Both the position numbers and the translations under genes were made by a program. Positions 1 through 7,456 of a stretch of 20,084 nucleotides of DNA are shown here, piece by piece. Origin of the DNA: an uncultured Clostridia bacterium (lineage in GTDB: Bacteria; Bacillota; Clostridia; Oscillospirales; Acutalibacteraceae). Position 1 is the stretch's first letter, and each line of letters starts with the position of its first letter. A model generated the notes under the pieces. That model was not told the origin of the DNA. It worked only from the letters and a program-made list of their open reading frames with translations, and did not search any database. The stretch spans positions 1 through 20,084 of the forward strand of contig CAMFZJ010000008.1 in assembly GCA_946004305.1 (NCBI GenBank), given 5' to 3'.

Positions 1-46
1 TACACAAGGAGTATCGTCGGCAGCGTCAGATGTGTATAAGAGACAG
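1..46 (+). other. Illumina Nextera adapter with i5 index (artificial)
   Basis: This is not biological sequence. Bases 1-5 (TACAC) match the end of the Illumina P5 oligo, 6-13 (AAGGAGTA) match an i5 index of the Nextera set, 14-27 are TCGTCGGCAGCGTC, and 28-46 are the 19-bp Tn5 mosaic end AGATGTGTATAAGAGACAG. Genomic sequence starts at 47. The exact index name is from memory; the adapter identity is certain from the sequence. Confidence 0.98.
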
Positions 47-69
47 GTAAACTTACTTGCTAAATCCAT
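47..69 (-). CDS. Possible 5' fragment of an unidentified gene, cut by the contig end
   Basis: An ATG at 69-67 opens a frame that stays open to the end of the genomic insert (MDLASKF). An in-frame ATG at 87-85 would add MWGFDF in front. A purine-rich GTGGGGGT lies about nine bases before the inner ATG and a good sigma-A promoter (107-135) lies upstream. Seven to thirteen codons are far too few to identify a product, and a frame this short stays open by chance often. It is listed because the promoter and its position after the spoIVA terminator region are what a new transcription unit would look like. Confidence 0.25.
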
Positions 70-106
70 AAAGTCAAACCCCCACATTTAGCTTTTATTA
101 TAAATA

Positions 107-135
107 ATTATACTTTATATGGGGGTAAACTTCAA
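107..135 (-). promoter_or_regulatory. Predicted sigma-A promoter reading out of the left edge
   Basis: Read on the minus strand, TTGAAG (130-135) is followed after 17 bp by TATAAT (107-112). It lies just past the spoIVA stop and a weak hairpin and points towards a possible truncated gene start at 69 or 87. One arm of a spaced inverted repeat, ACCCCCA (78-84) and TGGGGGT (120-126), falls in the -35/-10 spacer and the other near the start codon, which could be an operator or chance. Confidence 0.45.
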
Positions 136-149
136 CGAAAATAATGATA

Positions 150-172
150 AAAAATTAAATTCGTTAATTTTT
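150..172 (-). terminator. Weak AT-only hairpin after spoIVA
   Basis: The arms AAAAATTAA (150-158) and TTAATTTTT (164-172) can pair around a 5-base loop, and the minus-strand 3' side runs into a T tract. The stem has no G-C pairs, so it is a weak terminator candidate. It is placed correctly for the end of the sipL-spoIVA unit, about 40 bases past the spoIVA stop. Confidence 0.3.
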
Positions 173-209
173 ACAGTTTTTATTTTAAATGTAGCGATAA
201 TTTGGTAAT

Positions 210-1688
210 TTATAGAATTATACAAATTAAACCATTACAGCCATTATTAATAATTTTTTCAATCGTTTCCCCTATTTTGGCTCTTGCATCAGATGGCATA
301 CGGTATAATTTATTATGAAGACCCTCGTTTACAAGCTCGTGAACGCTTTTTCCGAATATATTTGACTCCCATATTTTAACAGGATTTTCTTCAAATTCCT
401 TTAATAGGTATTCTACCAACTCTTGACTTTGCTGTTCTGAGCCTACAATAGGTGTTACCTGTGTTTTAGTGTTGACTTTCATCATATGGATTGACGGTGC
501 TGAAGCACTGAGCTTTATACCGTATTTTCCTGACTGCTTGATAATTTTAGGTTCTTCAAGAGAGAGTTCTTCCATTGTGGGCATCACTATTCCATAACCT
601 GTTTCCTGAACCTGTTTATATGCCACAGCTATTTTATCAAACTCTTTTTGCTTTTTAGACAAATCTGTTATAGAGTCCATCAGACTGCACTCGTCAGTTA
701 TTTCTATTCCTGTTTGCTCTGATAAAACCTTATAGAATAGAGAACCTGTTATTGCTACAGAAATGGTAGCCTGACCTTTTCCCAAATTCAAATTAGTGAG
801 CTTACTGTATTCAATATACTCACATTCTGAAATTTCATTGAGTGTATCCTGTATCTGCCTTATCTTTTCAATTTTTGAGGCAGCGGTCTGTATTGCTGAG
901 AATATCTTTGCTTTTACAGGATGATCGGTTGGCAAAGTTACCAGCCATTTCGGAATATCAACCTTTATTTCTCTAATCGGAAATTCAAAGAGGAGCTGTG
1001 CCAGTATCTTTTTAATTTCATTCTCATCAAGCTCAAGACAGCTTACAGGTACTACAGGCACCTGATACTGAGTGCTTAGCTCATTAGCTAGCTCAACAGT
1101 TTCCTGTAACATTGGGTTTAGTGAGTTTAGTAACACGATAAACGGCTTATTAATAGCTTTAAGCTCGTCAACTACTCTTTTTTCTGCGTCTATATATTCT
1201 TCTCTGGGCAAATCTGAAATTGAGCCGTCTGTTGTAACTACCAAACCTATAGTACTGTGGTCTGTAATTACCTTTTGAGTGCCGATTTCCGCTGCCTTAT
1301 CAAAAGGTATTTCTTCATCATACCATGGAGTTTTTACCATTCGTGGGCTGTCCTCTTCCTGATAACCAATGGCACTATCAACAATATATCCTACGCAGTC
1401 TATCATTCTGACTTTAAGATTTGCTTTGTCTGATAAGGTAATCTCTATGGACTCTTCAGGGATAAACTTTGGCTCTGTTGTCATAATTGTTCTGCCCCCT
1501 GAAGACTGAGGCAGTTCATCAACCGTTCGGTTGTATATATCCTCATCCTTAATATTAGGCAAAACGATTGTGTCCATAAATCGTTTAATAAATGTACTTT
1601 TTCCTGTTCGTACAGGGCCAACAACACCTATGTAAACATCGCCGTTAGTTCTTCTGGATATATCCTTATATACTGATCTTTCTTCCAT
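210..1688 (-). CDS. spoIVA: Stage IV sporulation protein A (spore coat ATPase)
   Basis: SpoIVA is the ATPase that polymerises on the mother-cell side of the forespore membrane to form the basement layer of the spore coat. The product has 492 residues, the usual family length. A Walker A motif GPVRTGKS lies at residues 24-31, a Walker B-type segment RMIDCVG ends around Asp97, and the T-T pair of the sensor-threonine segment TIMTT is at residues 70-71. The usual GTPase NKxD motif is replaced by LLNSLNP, as expected in this family. The C-terminus ends NGLICIIL, the conserved tail involved in membrane targeting. The start is supported by GGGAGGA six bases upstream. It follows the sipL stop by 11 bases with no room for its own promoter, so the two are probably co-transcribed in the mother cell (sigma-E control is known for the family, not visible here). 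Confidence 0.97.
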   Translation of the reverse strand: MEERSVYKDISRRTNGDVYIGVVGPVRTGKSTFIKRFMDTIVLPNIKDEDIYNRTVDELPQSSGGRTIMTTEPKFIPEESIEITLSDKANLKVRMIDCVGYIVDSAIGYQEEDSPRMVKTPWYDEEIPFDKAAEIGTQKVITDHSTIGLVVTTDGSISDLPREEYIDAEKRVVDELKAINKPFIVLLNSLNPMLQETVELANELSTQYQVPVVPVSCLELDENEIKKILAQLLFEFPIREIKVDIPKWLVTLPTDHPVKAKIFSAIQTAASKIEKIRQIQDTLNEISECEYIEYSKLTNLNLGKGQATISVAITGSLFYKVLSEQTGIEITDECSLMDSITDLSKKQKEFDKIAVAYKQVQETGYGIVMPTMEELSLEEPKIIKQSGKYGIKLSASAPSIHMMKVNTKTQVTPIVGSEQQSQELVEYLLKEFEENPVKIWESNIFGKSVHELVNEGLHNKLYRMPSDARAKIGETIEKIINNGCNGLICIIL

Positions 1689-1699
1689 TTTTATCCTCC

Positions 1700-3232
1700 C
1701 TATACTGTTGGAATTAACAGCATTTTAGAGCTGTCAAGAACATCATTTTCAAGTGAATTTTCTTCAATTAATTTCTCCATAGCTGTGCTGTATTCCTTAG
1801 CTATATCCCAAAGTTTTTCACCTTTTTCTGCATAATACAGAGTTAAAGCGCAGGTGGTCTTTTTTATTTTGTTTTCTTCGTCTGCTGTTACCGATGTAAT
1901 ATTATTACAGGTTTCTGTGTCAGTAAGGGTTATACAGTAACGGATTTCGCTACGGATTTCAATTGTATTATTGTCACTTAGCCTATAGCTTAAAGATGAT
2001 ACTGATGCAGTTACCTTATCAATGGAGTTAAAGTTCCTTTCGGTTTCAATATTTTTCATAAACTCCACAGAGCGTTCAATATAGATTGGAGTTTTATCCT
2101 TATCGTATGCAATAATACAGATGTTTAATTTTGAATTTAGATTTACTCCCTCAGGTGTTATTATTGGACTTAAAAGAGTATAATCATAACTAACATCACA
2201 GATTGAAGAAATATCTGTATCCTCTAAGGAAATTTCTTCTTTCTGAATAAAGCTGTCTTTTAGTGTGTTTATTTGCGAAACAACTGTAGTTCTTGACTGT
2301 TGAAGTTCAGTTACAAGCTCTGTACTATAAGCATCTGTTATAACCTTTATGTTTTCGGTTTTATAGCCCAAAGCCATTAATGAAAGTTTAGCATCAACAT
2401 CTACTATCGGTGATTCTGAAAGCATATCGGACTTAAGTCTAACCTCGTAAGACATTACGTCAATATATGGACAGGCTATTGTATCGTTATCAAGGTTCTC
2501 GCAATCTACAATATGAGAGAACGGGATTATACAATCAATCTGTTGAGGATCTCCTGTTTCAACATTTGACAAATATAAAAGCTTAACACTTAGCTCACCG
2601 TTAACCATAAGCTTGTTTGGGATTACTTTGTAATCAGTTATAGTGGCTTTTACATCTGAGTCCAGTACAACCTCAACCTTAGGTTTGTTAGTAATTGATA
2701 TTTCGTCACCTGCTGAAAACTGCTCCTGACAAATTGCCGTCAGAGATGTGCAAGATAAATCCTGAGTTTTACACTGCAGATTGCAGTCTTCCTCCGGTGA
2801 ATACAAGTTTATATTACTTTTACACAGCACCTTTGCATAAAGTGAAAACGCACCGTGAATTGTCAATCTTCGGGGACTTAAAGCACGACAGTTTACATAT
2901 TCGGATTTTGCTGATGTTTCCACAATATAGCTTTCAGGAACGTCCTTGACCGGAAAAACTGCATTAAAGGGTATAGACTGTTCGCAGGCTCTGATATTAT
3001 TGTGCTGTCCGTCAACATATAATACAGTTACTATTGTTGTACCCTCAATCTGCAACTGACCTCCGCTTAGGTTTCGGTTATAGATTTTTGGGGTCATTTT
3101 GCAACGGAGTATTTTTTCAATGTCAGGACAATAATCCGGCAAAATGAAATCAATATCTACCGGCTGTTCCGATACGGTGTCAAGGGCTGTAGATACTGAG
3201 CCTATAGAACATTTTTTTAAATTAAATTCCAT
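1700..3232 (-). CDS. sipL: SPOCS (DUF3794) and LysM spore-coat protein, SipL-like
   Basis: Most of this 510-residue product consists of SPOCS/DUF3794-type beta-rich segments (for example FILPDYCPDIEKILRC near the N-terminus), and the last ~45 residues (about 466-510) are a LysM domain (YYAEKGEKLWDIAKEY ... MLLIPTV). This is the layout of C. difficile SipL, whose LysM domain binds SpoIVA and tethers it to the forespore. Being directly upstream of spoIVA strongly supports the assignment. The frame can be extended to an ATG at 3250, but that codon and the next two overlap the Shine-Dalgarno sequence (AAGGAGAG) of the inner ATG at 3232-3230, so the inner start is preferred. There is no signal peptide or membrane segment. 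Other clostridial DUF3794-LysM proteins are possible alternatives; the neighbourhood favours SipL. Confidence 0.88.
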   Translation of the reverse strand: MEFNLKKCSIGSVSTALDTVSEQPVDIDFILPDYCPDIEKILRCKMTPKIYNRNLSGGQLQIEGTTIVTVLYVDGQHNNIRACEQSIPFNAVFPVKDVPESYIVETSAKSEYVNCRALSPRRLTIHGAFSLYAKVLCKSNINLYSPEEDCNLQCKTQDLSCTSLTAICQEQFSAGDEISITNKPKVEVVLDSDVKATITDYKVIPNKLMVNGELSVKLLYLSNVETGDPQQIDCIIPFSHIVDCENLDNDTIACPYIDVMSYEVRLKSDMLSESPIVDVDAKLSLMALGYKTENIKVITDAYSTELVTELQQSRTTVVSQINTLKDSFIQKEEISLEDTDISSICDVSYDYTLLSPIITPEGVNLNSKLNICIIAYDKDKTPIYIERSVEFMKNIETERNFNSIDKVTASVSSLSYRLSDNNTIEIRSEIRYCITLTDTETCNNITSVTADEENKIKKTTCALTLYYAEKGEKLWDIAKEYSTAMEKLIEENSLENDVLDSSKMLLIPTV

Positions 3233-3251
3233 ATTTTTTCTCTCCTTCATT

Positions 3252-3275
3252 AGCTGTGTTTTATAGCTGTTTTAT
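3252..3275. repeat. Imperfect tandem direct repeat in the sipL leader
   Basis: Two adjacent copies, AGCTGTGTTTTAT (3252-3264) and AGCTGTTTTAT (3265-3275), differ by a 2-base indel. They sit about 20 bases before the sipL start. No function can be assigned; polymerase slippage or a protein-binding site are both possible. I could not identify a convincing sigma-A or sigma-E promoter in the 3233-3350 stretch. Confidence 0.5.
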
Positions 3276-3349
3276 ATATATTAACTAATGAGGACAATTA
3301 GAACAAAATATATTAAAAGTAAAAATTAAAAGTACAAATTGCAATTAAA

Positions 3350-3385
3350 CACAAAAACTCCGCCTTTGAATACAAAAGCGGAGTT
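3350..3385 (-). terminator. Rho-independent terminator of groESL
   Basis: The arms AACTCCGC (3356-3363) and GCGGAGTT (3378-3385) form an 8-bp stem; the CTTTG/CAAAAG flanks can extend it with a bulge. Read on the minus strand the stem is followed by TTTTTGTGTTT. It lies about 34 bases after the groEL stop. Confidence 0.85.
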
Positions 3386-3418
3386 AATCTGTTTATTATA
3401 TTAAGTATATACTTTTAA

Positions 3419-5044
3419 TTAGTACATACCGCCCATTTCAGGCTGAGGCATTGGAGCAGGAGCAGCTTCCTTAATGTCAGCAACAAGGGACTCTGTTGTA
3501 AGAACCATTGCTGCTACTGATGAAGCATTCTGAATTGCTGAACGTGTTACCTTAGTTGGGTCAACAATACCGGCTTCGACCATATCGCCGTACTGCTCTG
3601 TCAGAGCGTTGTAGCCATAGCCAACCTTGTCAGCTTTCTTGATGTTCTCAACGATTACTGAACCTTCAAGTCCTGCATTTGACGCAATCTGACGAAGTGG
3701 TGCTTCAAGAGCTTTAAGAACAATTAATGCACCTGTCTTTTCATCACCTGTTAATGTATCACAGTAAGCCTCTACAGCCGGGATAGTGTTCATAAGAGCT
3801 ATACCACCGCCAGCTACGATACCTTCTTCAACAGCTGCTTTTGTTGCAGCAAGAGCGTCTTCAATACGGAGCTTTTTCTCTTTCATTTCTATTTCTGTAG
3901 CTGCGCCAACCTTGATTACTGCTACACCGCCAGCCAGCTTAGCCAGACGTTCCTGTAGCTTTTCACGGTCAAAGTCAGAAGCAGTAGTTTCAATCTGTGA
4001 ACGAATCTGTCCAACTCTTGCTTTAATAGCTTCCTGATTTCCGGCACCATCAACAATGATTGTGTTTTCTTTATCAATCTTAACCTGACGTGCAGTACCC
4101 AGCTGGTCAAGAGTAACATCCTTTAGCTCTAATCCAAGCTCTGATGTAATTACAGTACCGCCTGTTAATGTAGCTATATCCTGTAGCATTTCCTTACGTC
4201 TGTCGCCAAAGCCCGGTGCTTTAACTGCTACGCTGTTAAGTGTACCGCGAAGCTTATTAAGAACAAGGTTTGTAAGAGCGTCTCCCTCAACATCTTCTGC
4301 AATAATGAGAAGTTTTCTGCCACTCTGTGCTACAGGCTCAAGAATTGGTAAAAGCTCCTGAATTGAGCTGATTTTCTTATCTGTAATAAGGATGAGAGGA
4401 TCGTCAAGCTCAGCTACCATTTTTTCTGTATCTGTTACCATATATGGAGCAATATATCCTCTGTCAAACATCATACCTTCAACTACTTCGCTGTAGGTTT
4501 CTGCTGTTTTACTTTCCTCAACTGTAATAACTCCGTCTGTAGAAACCTTATCCATTGCTTCTGCAATAAGGTTACCTATAAACTCATCTGCTGATGAAAC
4601 TGTTGCAACTCTTGCAATATCCTTTGTGCCGGTAACCTGCTGGCTGTTCTCAGCAAGGGCTTTAACTGCTACGTCAACTGCATTTGCAATGCCCTTTTTA
4701 AGAACCATTGGGTTAGCACCGGCAGTAACATTCTTCATACCCTCAGTAATAAGAGCCTGTGCAAGTAATGTAGCTGTTGTGGTACCGTCACCTGCAACAT
4801 CATTTGTTTTAATTGAAACTTCCTTAACAAGCTGTGCGCCCATATTTTCAAATGGGTCATCAAGCTCAATTTCTTTAGCGATAGTAACACCGTCATTTGT
4901 AATTAATGGTGCGCCGAACTTCTTATCAAGCACAACATTTCTGCCCTTAGGGCCTAATGTAATTTTTACTGTATCAGCAAGCTGATCAATGCCGGCTTTT
5001 AATGCCTTACGAGCGTCTTCGCCATATGCGATTTGTTTAGCCAT
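3419..5044 (-). CDS. groEL: 60-kDa chaperonin GroEL
   Basis: GroEL forms the double-ring cytosolic folding chamber that works with GroES and ATP. The product has 541 residues and matches the family end to end: MAKQIAYGEDARKAL at the N-terminus, the ATP-binding VAGDGTTTATLLAQ segment with its catalytic Asp, and the EEGIVAGGGIAL segment with the late nucleotide-binding region. The C-terminus ends PQPEMGGMY, a short tail in place of a long GGM repeat. The frame can be opened five codons earlier at a TTG, but that codon overlaps the Shine-Dalgarno GGAGGA, so the ATG at 5044 is chosen. It lies 42 bases after groES and is co-transcribed from the CIRCE-controlled promoter. Confidence 0.98.
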   Translation of the reverse strand: MAKQIAYGEDARKALKAGIDQLADTVKITLGPKGRNVVLDKKFGAPLITNDGVTIAKEIELDDPFENMGAQLVKEVSIKTNDVAGDGTTTATLLAQALITEGMKNVTAGANPMVLKKGIANAVDVAVKALAENSQQVTGTKDIARVATVSSADEFIGNLIAEAMDKVSTDGVITVEESKTAETYSEVVEGMMFDRGYIAPYMVTDTEKMVAELDDPLILITDKKISSIQELLPILEPVAQSGRKLLIIAEDVEGDALTNLVLNKLRGTLNSVAVKAPGFGDRRKEMLQDIATLTGGTVITSELGLELKDVTLDQLGTARQVKIDKENTIIVDGAGNQEAIKARVGQIRSQIETTASDFDREKLQERLAKLAGGVAVIKVGAATEIEMKEKKLRIEDALAATKAAVEEGIVAGGGIALMNTIPAVEAYCDTLTGDEKTGALIVLKALEAPLRQIASNAGLEGSVIVENIKKADKVGYGYNALTEQYGDMVEAGIVDPTKVTRSAIQNASSVAAMVLTTESLVADIKEAAPAPMPQPEMGGMY

Positions 5045-5086
5045 AGAATTTTCCTCCAATTACATAAAACTTTTGCTTTTATTAGC

Positions 5087-5371
5087 TTATTCAACTGTTG
5101 CAAGAACATCTGACTGACGAACAATTGTATATTCCTCGCCGTCAAGCTTAACCTCTGTACCTGCATACTTACCGGCGATAACCTTATCGCCTACATTTAA
5201 GTACATCTCCACCTTTTCCCCGTCAACTACACCGCCGGGTCCTACAGCAACAACTGTTGCGAACTGTGGTTTTTCCTGAGCTGATGAAGTAAGAATAAGT
5301 CCGCCTACGGTCTTTTCCTCTGCTTCCTCAACCTTTAAAACGACTCTGTCAAGTAAAGGTTTAATTTTCAT
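5087..5371 (-). CDS. groES: 10-kDa co-chaperonin GroES
   Basis: GroES is the heptameric lid of the GroEL chamber. The 94-residue product has the family landmarks: MKIKPLLDRVVLK at the N-terminus, the mobile loop that contacts GroEL (EEKTVGGLILTSSAQEKPQ, roughly residues 18-36), VVAVGPGG, and the VGDKVIAGKYAGTEVK segment. The length is typical. A Shine-Dalgarno AAGGAGG lies about ten bases before the ATG. It is the first gene of the groES-groEL operon, with a perfect CIRCE operator and a sigma-A promoter upstream. Confidence 0.98.
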   Translation of the reverse strand: MKIKPLLDRVVLKVEEAEEKTVGGLILTSSAQEKPQFATVVAVGPGGVVDGEKVEMYLNVGDKVIAGKYAGTEVKLDGEEYTIVRQSDVLATVE

Positions 5372-5406
5372 ATATAATGCCTCCTTAATAATATTAAAAT
5401 ATCAAA

Positions 5407-5433
5407 TTAGCACTCTCATTGTTTGAGTGCTAA
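5407..5433. promoter_or_regulatory. CIRCE operator (HrcA binding site)
   Basis: TTAGCACTC (5407-5415), nine bases, then GAGTGCTAA (5425-5433): a perfect 9-9-9 CIRCE element. It lies immediately downstream of the groESL -10 box, where HrcA binding would block transcription. HrcA-mediated heat-shock control of groESL is established for Firmicutes; hrcA itself is not in this window. Confidence 0.97.
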
Positions 5434-5437
5434 TTAT

Positions 5438-5465
5438 ATTATAGCCATTATTTGTAAAAAATCAA
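5438..5465 (-). promoter_or_regulatory. Predicted sigma-A promoter of groESL
   Basis: On the minus strand TTGATT (5460-5465) is followed after 16 bp by a perfect -10 TATAAT (5438-5443). The CIRCE operator begins five bases after the -10 box, so the expected transcription start falls inside it, the standard arrangement. Confidence 0.7.
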
Positions 5466-5552
5466 GTGTAATTTGACTTTTTTTGACTTACAAAAAAATA
5501 AATTTGTACATATATAAAAATTTCCTAAGCTGAAATTAACAAATTACCTACT

Positions 5553-5586
5553 ATTAAAAGAGAAAAGGACTGCAAAAGCAGTCCTT
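5553..5586 (-). terminator. Terminator of the ABC transporter operon
   Basis: The arms AAGGACTGC (5565-5573) and GCAGTCCTT (5578-5586) form a perfect 9-bp stem with a 4-base loop. On the minus strand it is followed by TTTTCTCTTTTAATAG, a slightly interrupted T tract. It lies about 30 bases after the stop codon of the ATPase gene. Confidence 0.8.
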
Positions 5587-5615
5587 AAGTAATTTATGCA
5601 GTTATACAACGATTG

Positions 5616-6413
5616 TTAATCAGAAAGTAACATTCTGTCGTTTTCAAGCTTTTCTCCTGAAACATCCCTAAACTTTTGAAGGAGGTTTTCAACAGTAAGA
5701 TTTTTCTTTTCCTCTCCCTGAATGTCAAGAATGATTTTTCCCTCGTGCATCATAATCAATCGGTTGCCATGATTAATAGCGTCCTGCATATTATGAGTAA
5801 TCATCATAGCAGTAAGATTATCCGCAGTAATAATTTCATCAGAAATTCTTAAAACCTTTGCAGCTGTTGCAGGGTCAAGGGCGGCTGTATGCTCATCGAG
5901 AAGCAATAGCTTTGGAATTTGTAAAGACGCCATAAGCAGAGTAAGCGCCTGACGCTGGCCGCCTGAAAGCAGTCCGACCTTTGCGGTTAATCTGTCTTCA
6001 AGTCCAAGTCCTAAGATACTCAATCTTTTTTTGTAAAATTCCTTTTCCTTAGCAGTTACACCCCATTTGAGAGTTCTGCCTTTGCCTCTGCGGTAAGCCA
6101 ATGCAAGGTTTTCCACAATTTCCATATCCGGTGCAGTACCCATCATAGGGTCCTGAAAAACTCTGCCTATATATTTAGCACGTTTATACTCAGGCATACC
6201 TGTAACATTGGCACCGTCTAAAATTATGCTACCCTCATCAACAGGCCAAACACCTGTTATGGCATTCATAAGAGTTGACTTTCCGGCTCCGTTACCACCG
6301 ATTATTGTTACAAAATCGCCCGGGTTAAGGTGGAGGGAAACACCGTTTAGGGCTTTTTTCTCATTTATTGTTCCGGGGTTAAATGTCTTTGAAATATTAT
6401 TTACCTGCAACAT
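5616..6413 (-). CDS. ABC transporter ATP-binding protein (COG1101-type)
   Basis: This is the energising subunit of the importer encoded by the two genes before it. In its 265 residues one sees Walker A GGNGAGKST (39-47), the Q-loop Gln87 (RVFQDP), the signature LSGGQRQ (149-155), Walker B LLLLDEH with the catalytic Glu174, and the switch His207 (MITHNM). The permease gene overlaps its start by 17 bases, and its Shine-Dalgarno GGGGAG lies inside the permease coding sequence, so translation is probably coupled. The gene order (binding protein, permease, ATPase) and the permease type place it with the uncharacterised COG2984/4120/1101 importers, of which streptococcal TrpXYZ is one studied example. 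The substrate cannot be read from the sequence. Confidence 0.93.
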   Translation of the reverse strand: MLQVNNISKTFNPGTINEKKALNGVSLHLNPGDFVTIIGGNGAGKSTLMNAITGVWPVDEGSIILDGANVTGMPEYKRAKYIGRVFQDPMMGTAPDMEIVENLALAYRRGKGRTLKWGVTAKEKEFYKKRLSILGLGLEDRLTAKVGLLSGGQRQALTLLMASLQIPKLLLLDEHTAALDPATAAKVLRISDEIITADNLTAMMITHNMQDAINHGNRLIMMHEGKIILDIQGEEKKNLTVENLLQKFRDVSGEKLENDRMLLSD

Positions 6414-7362
6414 CAGACATCTCCCCTTTCTTTTTAGCTTTTCTAAATGAATTTTTAGACTGTTTTTTTAAATACGGAACAGCAAGGAACAGAGCAACAA
6501 TAATTGCTGTGAACAGCTTAAGGTCATTAGACTCAAGCTTGAGCCACAGAACTATGGAAATTACAATGTAATAAATTACGCCGCCAAGAGCAACAAAAAT
6601 AAGTCTGCCTAAGAAGTTTAGATGTTTACCGAGAATAGCAAGGCCTATAACTTCACCGATAATTACAGCGGCAAGACCGATAACAATTGCTCCACGTCCC
6701 ATATTTACGTCAGCAAACTGTTGATACTGAGATAATAATGAACCTGATAATGCTACAAGTGCATTTGAAAGAGCAAGGCCGATTATTTTCATATTATTAA
6801 TATTGATACCCTGTGCGCTGCTCATTGCGTGGTTGCTGCCGGTAGCACGAAGGGCTGAGCCTTGTTCTGTACCAAAATACCAATACAGAAGCACAATTAT
6901 AACAAGGGTAAAAGCTCCCCCAACAATAATTGATAATGTAGTATTACCAAGAGTTACAAATAAATCTTTTTCACCGTATGTAAAGGATTTATTGGCTGCT
7001 CCCGACATAATTCTCAGGTTCACGGAATACAAAGCAATCTGTGTAAGAATACCTGAAAGGATAGCGGGAATACCCAGCTTTGTATGAAGAATACCGGTAA
7101 TCAGACCTGCAACAGCTCCTGCAAGTAAGGCTACAATCATACATTCCCACATTGGCAAGCCTGCAAGCTTTAGCATAACTGTTACCGCACCGCCTGTTGT
7201 AAAAGAGCCGTCAACAGTAAGGTCGGCAATATCTAACATTCTAAAAGTAATATACACACCTAAAGCCATAATTCCCCAAATAAGGCCTTGTGCAACTGCA
7301 CCGGGCATACTTGACAAGAGATTCATTGGATTTAGGGATGCAAAATAAGTTGCAAAGGACAT
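6397..7362 (-). CDS. ABC transporter permease (COG4120-type)
   Basis: This 321-residue, strongly hydrophobic protein has roughly eight or nine predicted membrane segments and would form the inner-membrane channel of the importer. The segment IADLTVDGSFTTGGAV (about residues 45-60) and the following GAVAGLITGILHTKLGIPAILSGILTQ region are typical of the branched-chain/BMP-like permease superfamily that includes COG4120. The C-terminus ends in a basic cytoplasmic tail (KKQSKNSFRKAKKKGE). A Shine-Dalgarno AGGAG lies nine bases before the start. One permease gene is present, so the channel is probably a homodimer. It follows the binding-protein gene after a 94-base gap that contains a strong hairpin. 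Confidence 0.9.
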   Translation of the reverse strand: MSFATYFASLNPMNLLSSMPGAVAQGLIWGIMALGVYITFRMLDIADLTVDGSFTTGGAVTVMLKLAGLPMWECMIVALLAGAVAGLITGILHTKLGIPAILSGILTQIALYSVNLRIMSGAANKSFTYGEKDLFVTLGNTTLSIIVGGAFTLVIIVLLYWYFGTEQGSALRATGSNHAMSSAQGININNMKIIGLALSNALVALSGSLLSQYQQFADVNMGRGAIVIGLAAVIIGEVIGLAILGKHLNFLGRLIFVALGGVIYYIVISIVLWLKLESNDLKLFTAIIVALFLAVPYLKKQSKNSFRKAKKKGEMSDVAGK

Positions 7363-7380
7363 AAAAATTCTCCTACATAA

Positions 7381-7413
7381 CTAGGCAACACAGACAAAAC
7401 CTGTGTTGCCTAG
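7381..7413 (-). promoter_or_regulatory. Intercistronic 13-bp hairpin between binding protein and permease genes
   Basis: CTAGGCAACACAG (7381-7393) and CTGTGTTGCCTAG (7401-7413) pair perfectly around a 7-base loop. Neither strand has a T tract next to it, so it is not a typical intrinsic terminator. Its place right after the binding-protein gene fits a 3' mRNA-stabilising or processing element that keeps the lipoprotein more abundant than the membrane subunits, a known arrangement in import operons. Confidence 0.75.
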
Positions 7414-7456
7414 AAATTACATTATTTATTTGTTTTGTTATTAAACATACTTAATA

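Noticed and set aside
3233..3250. Longer SipL start
   Set aside because: The extra codons are themselves the ribosome binding site of the inner ATG.
4626..4985. Plus-strand open frame of 119 codons opposite groEL
   Set aside because: It is the mirror of a well-conserved minus-strand gene, has no ribosome binding site, and shows no family motifs. The other plus-strand frames in the window were rejected for the same reason.
5045..5059. Longer GroEL start at a TTG codon
   Set aside because: The extra five codons overlap the Shine-Dalgarno sequence and are not part of the conserved N-terminus, which begins MAKQIAYGED.
7381..7413. Intrinsic terminator after the binding-protein gene
   Set aside because: No T run follows the stem on either strand, and the permease and ATPase genes have no promoter of their own that I could see.
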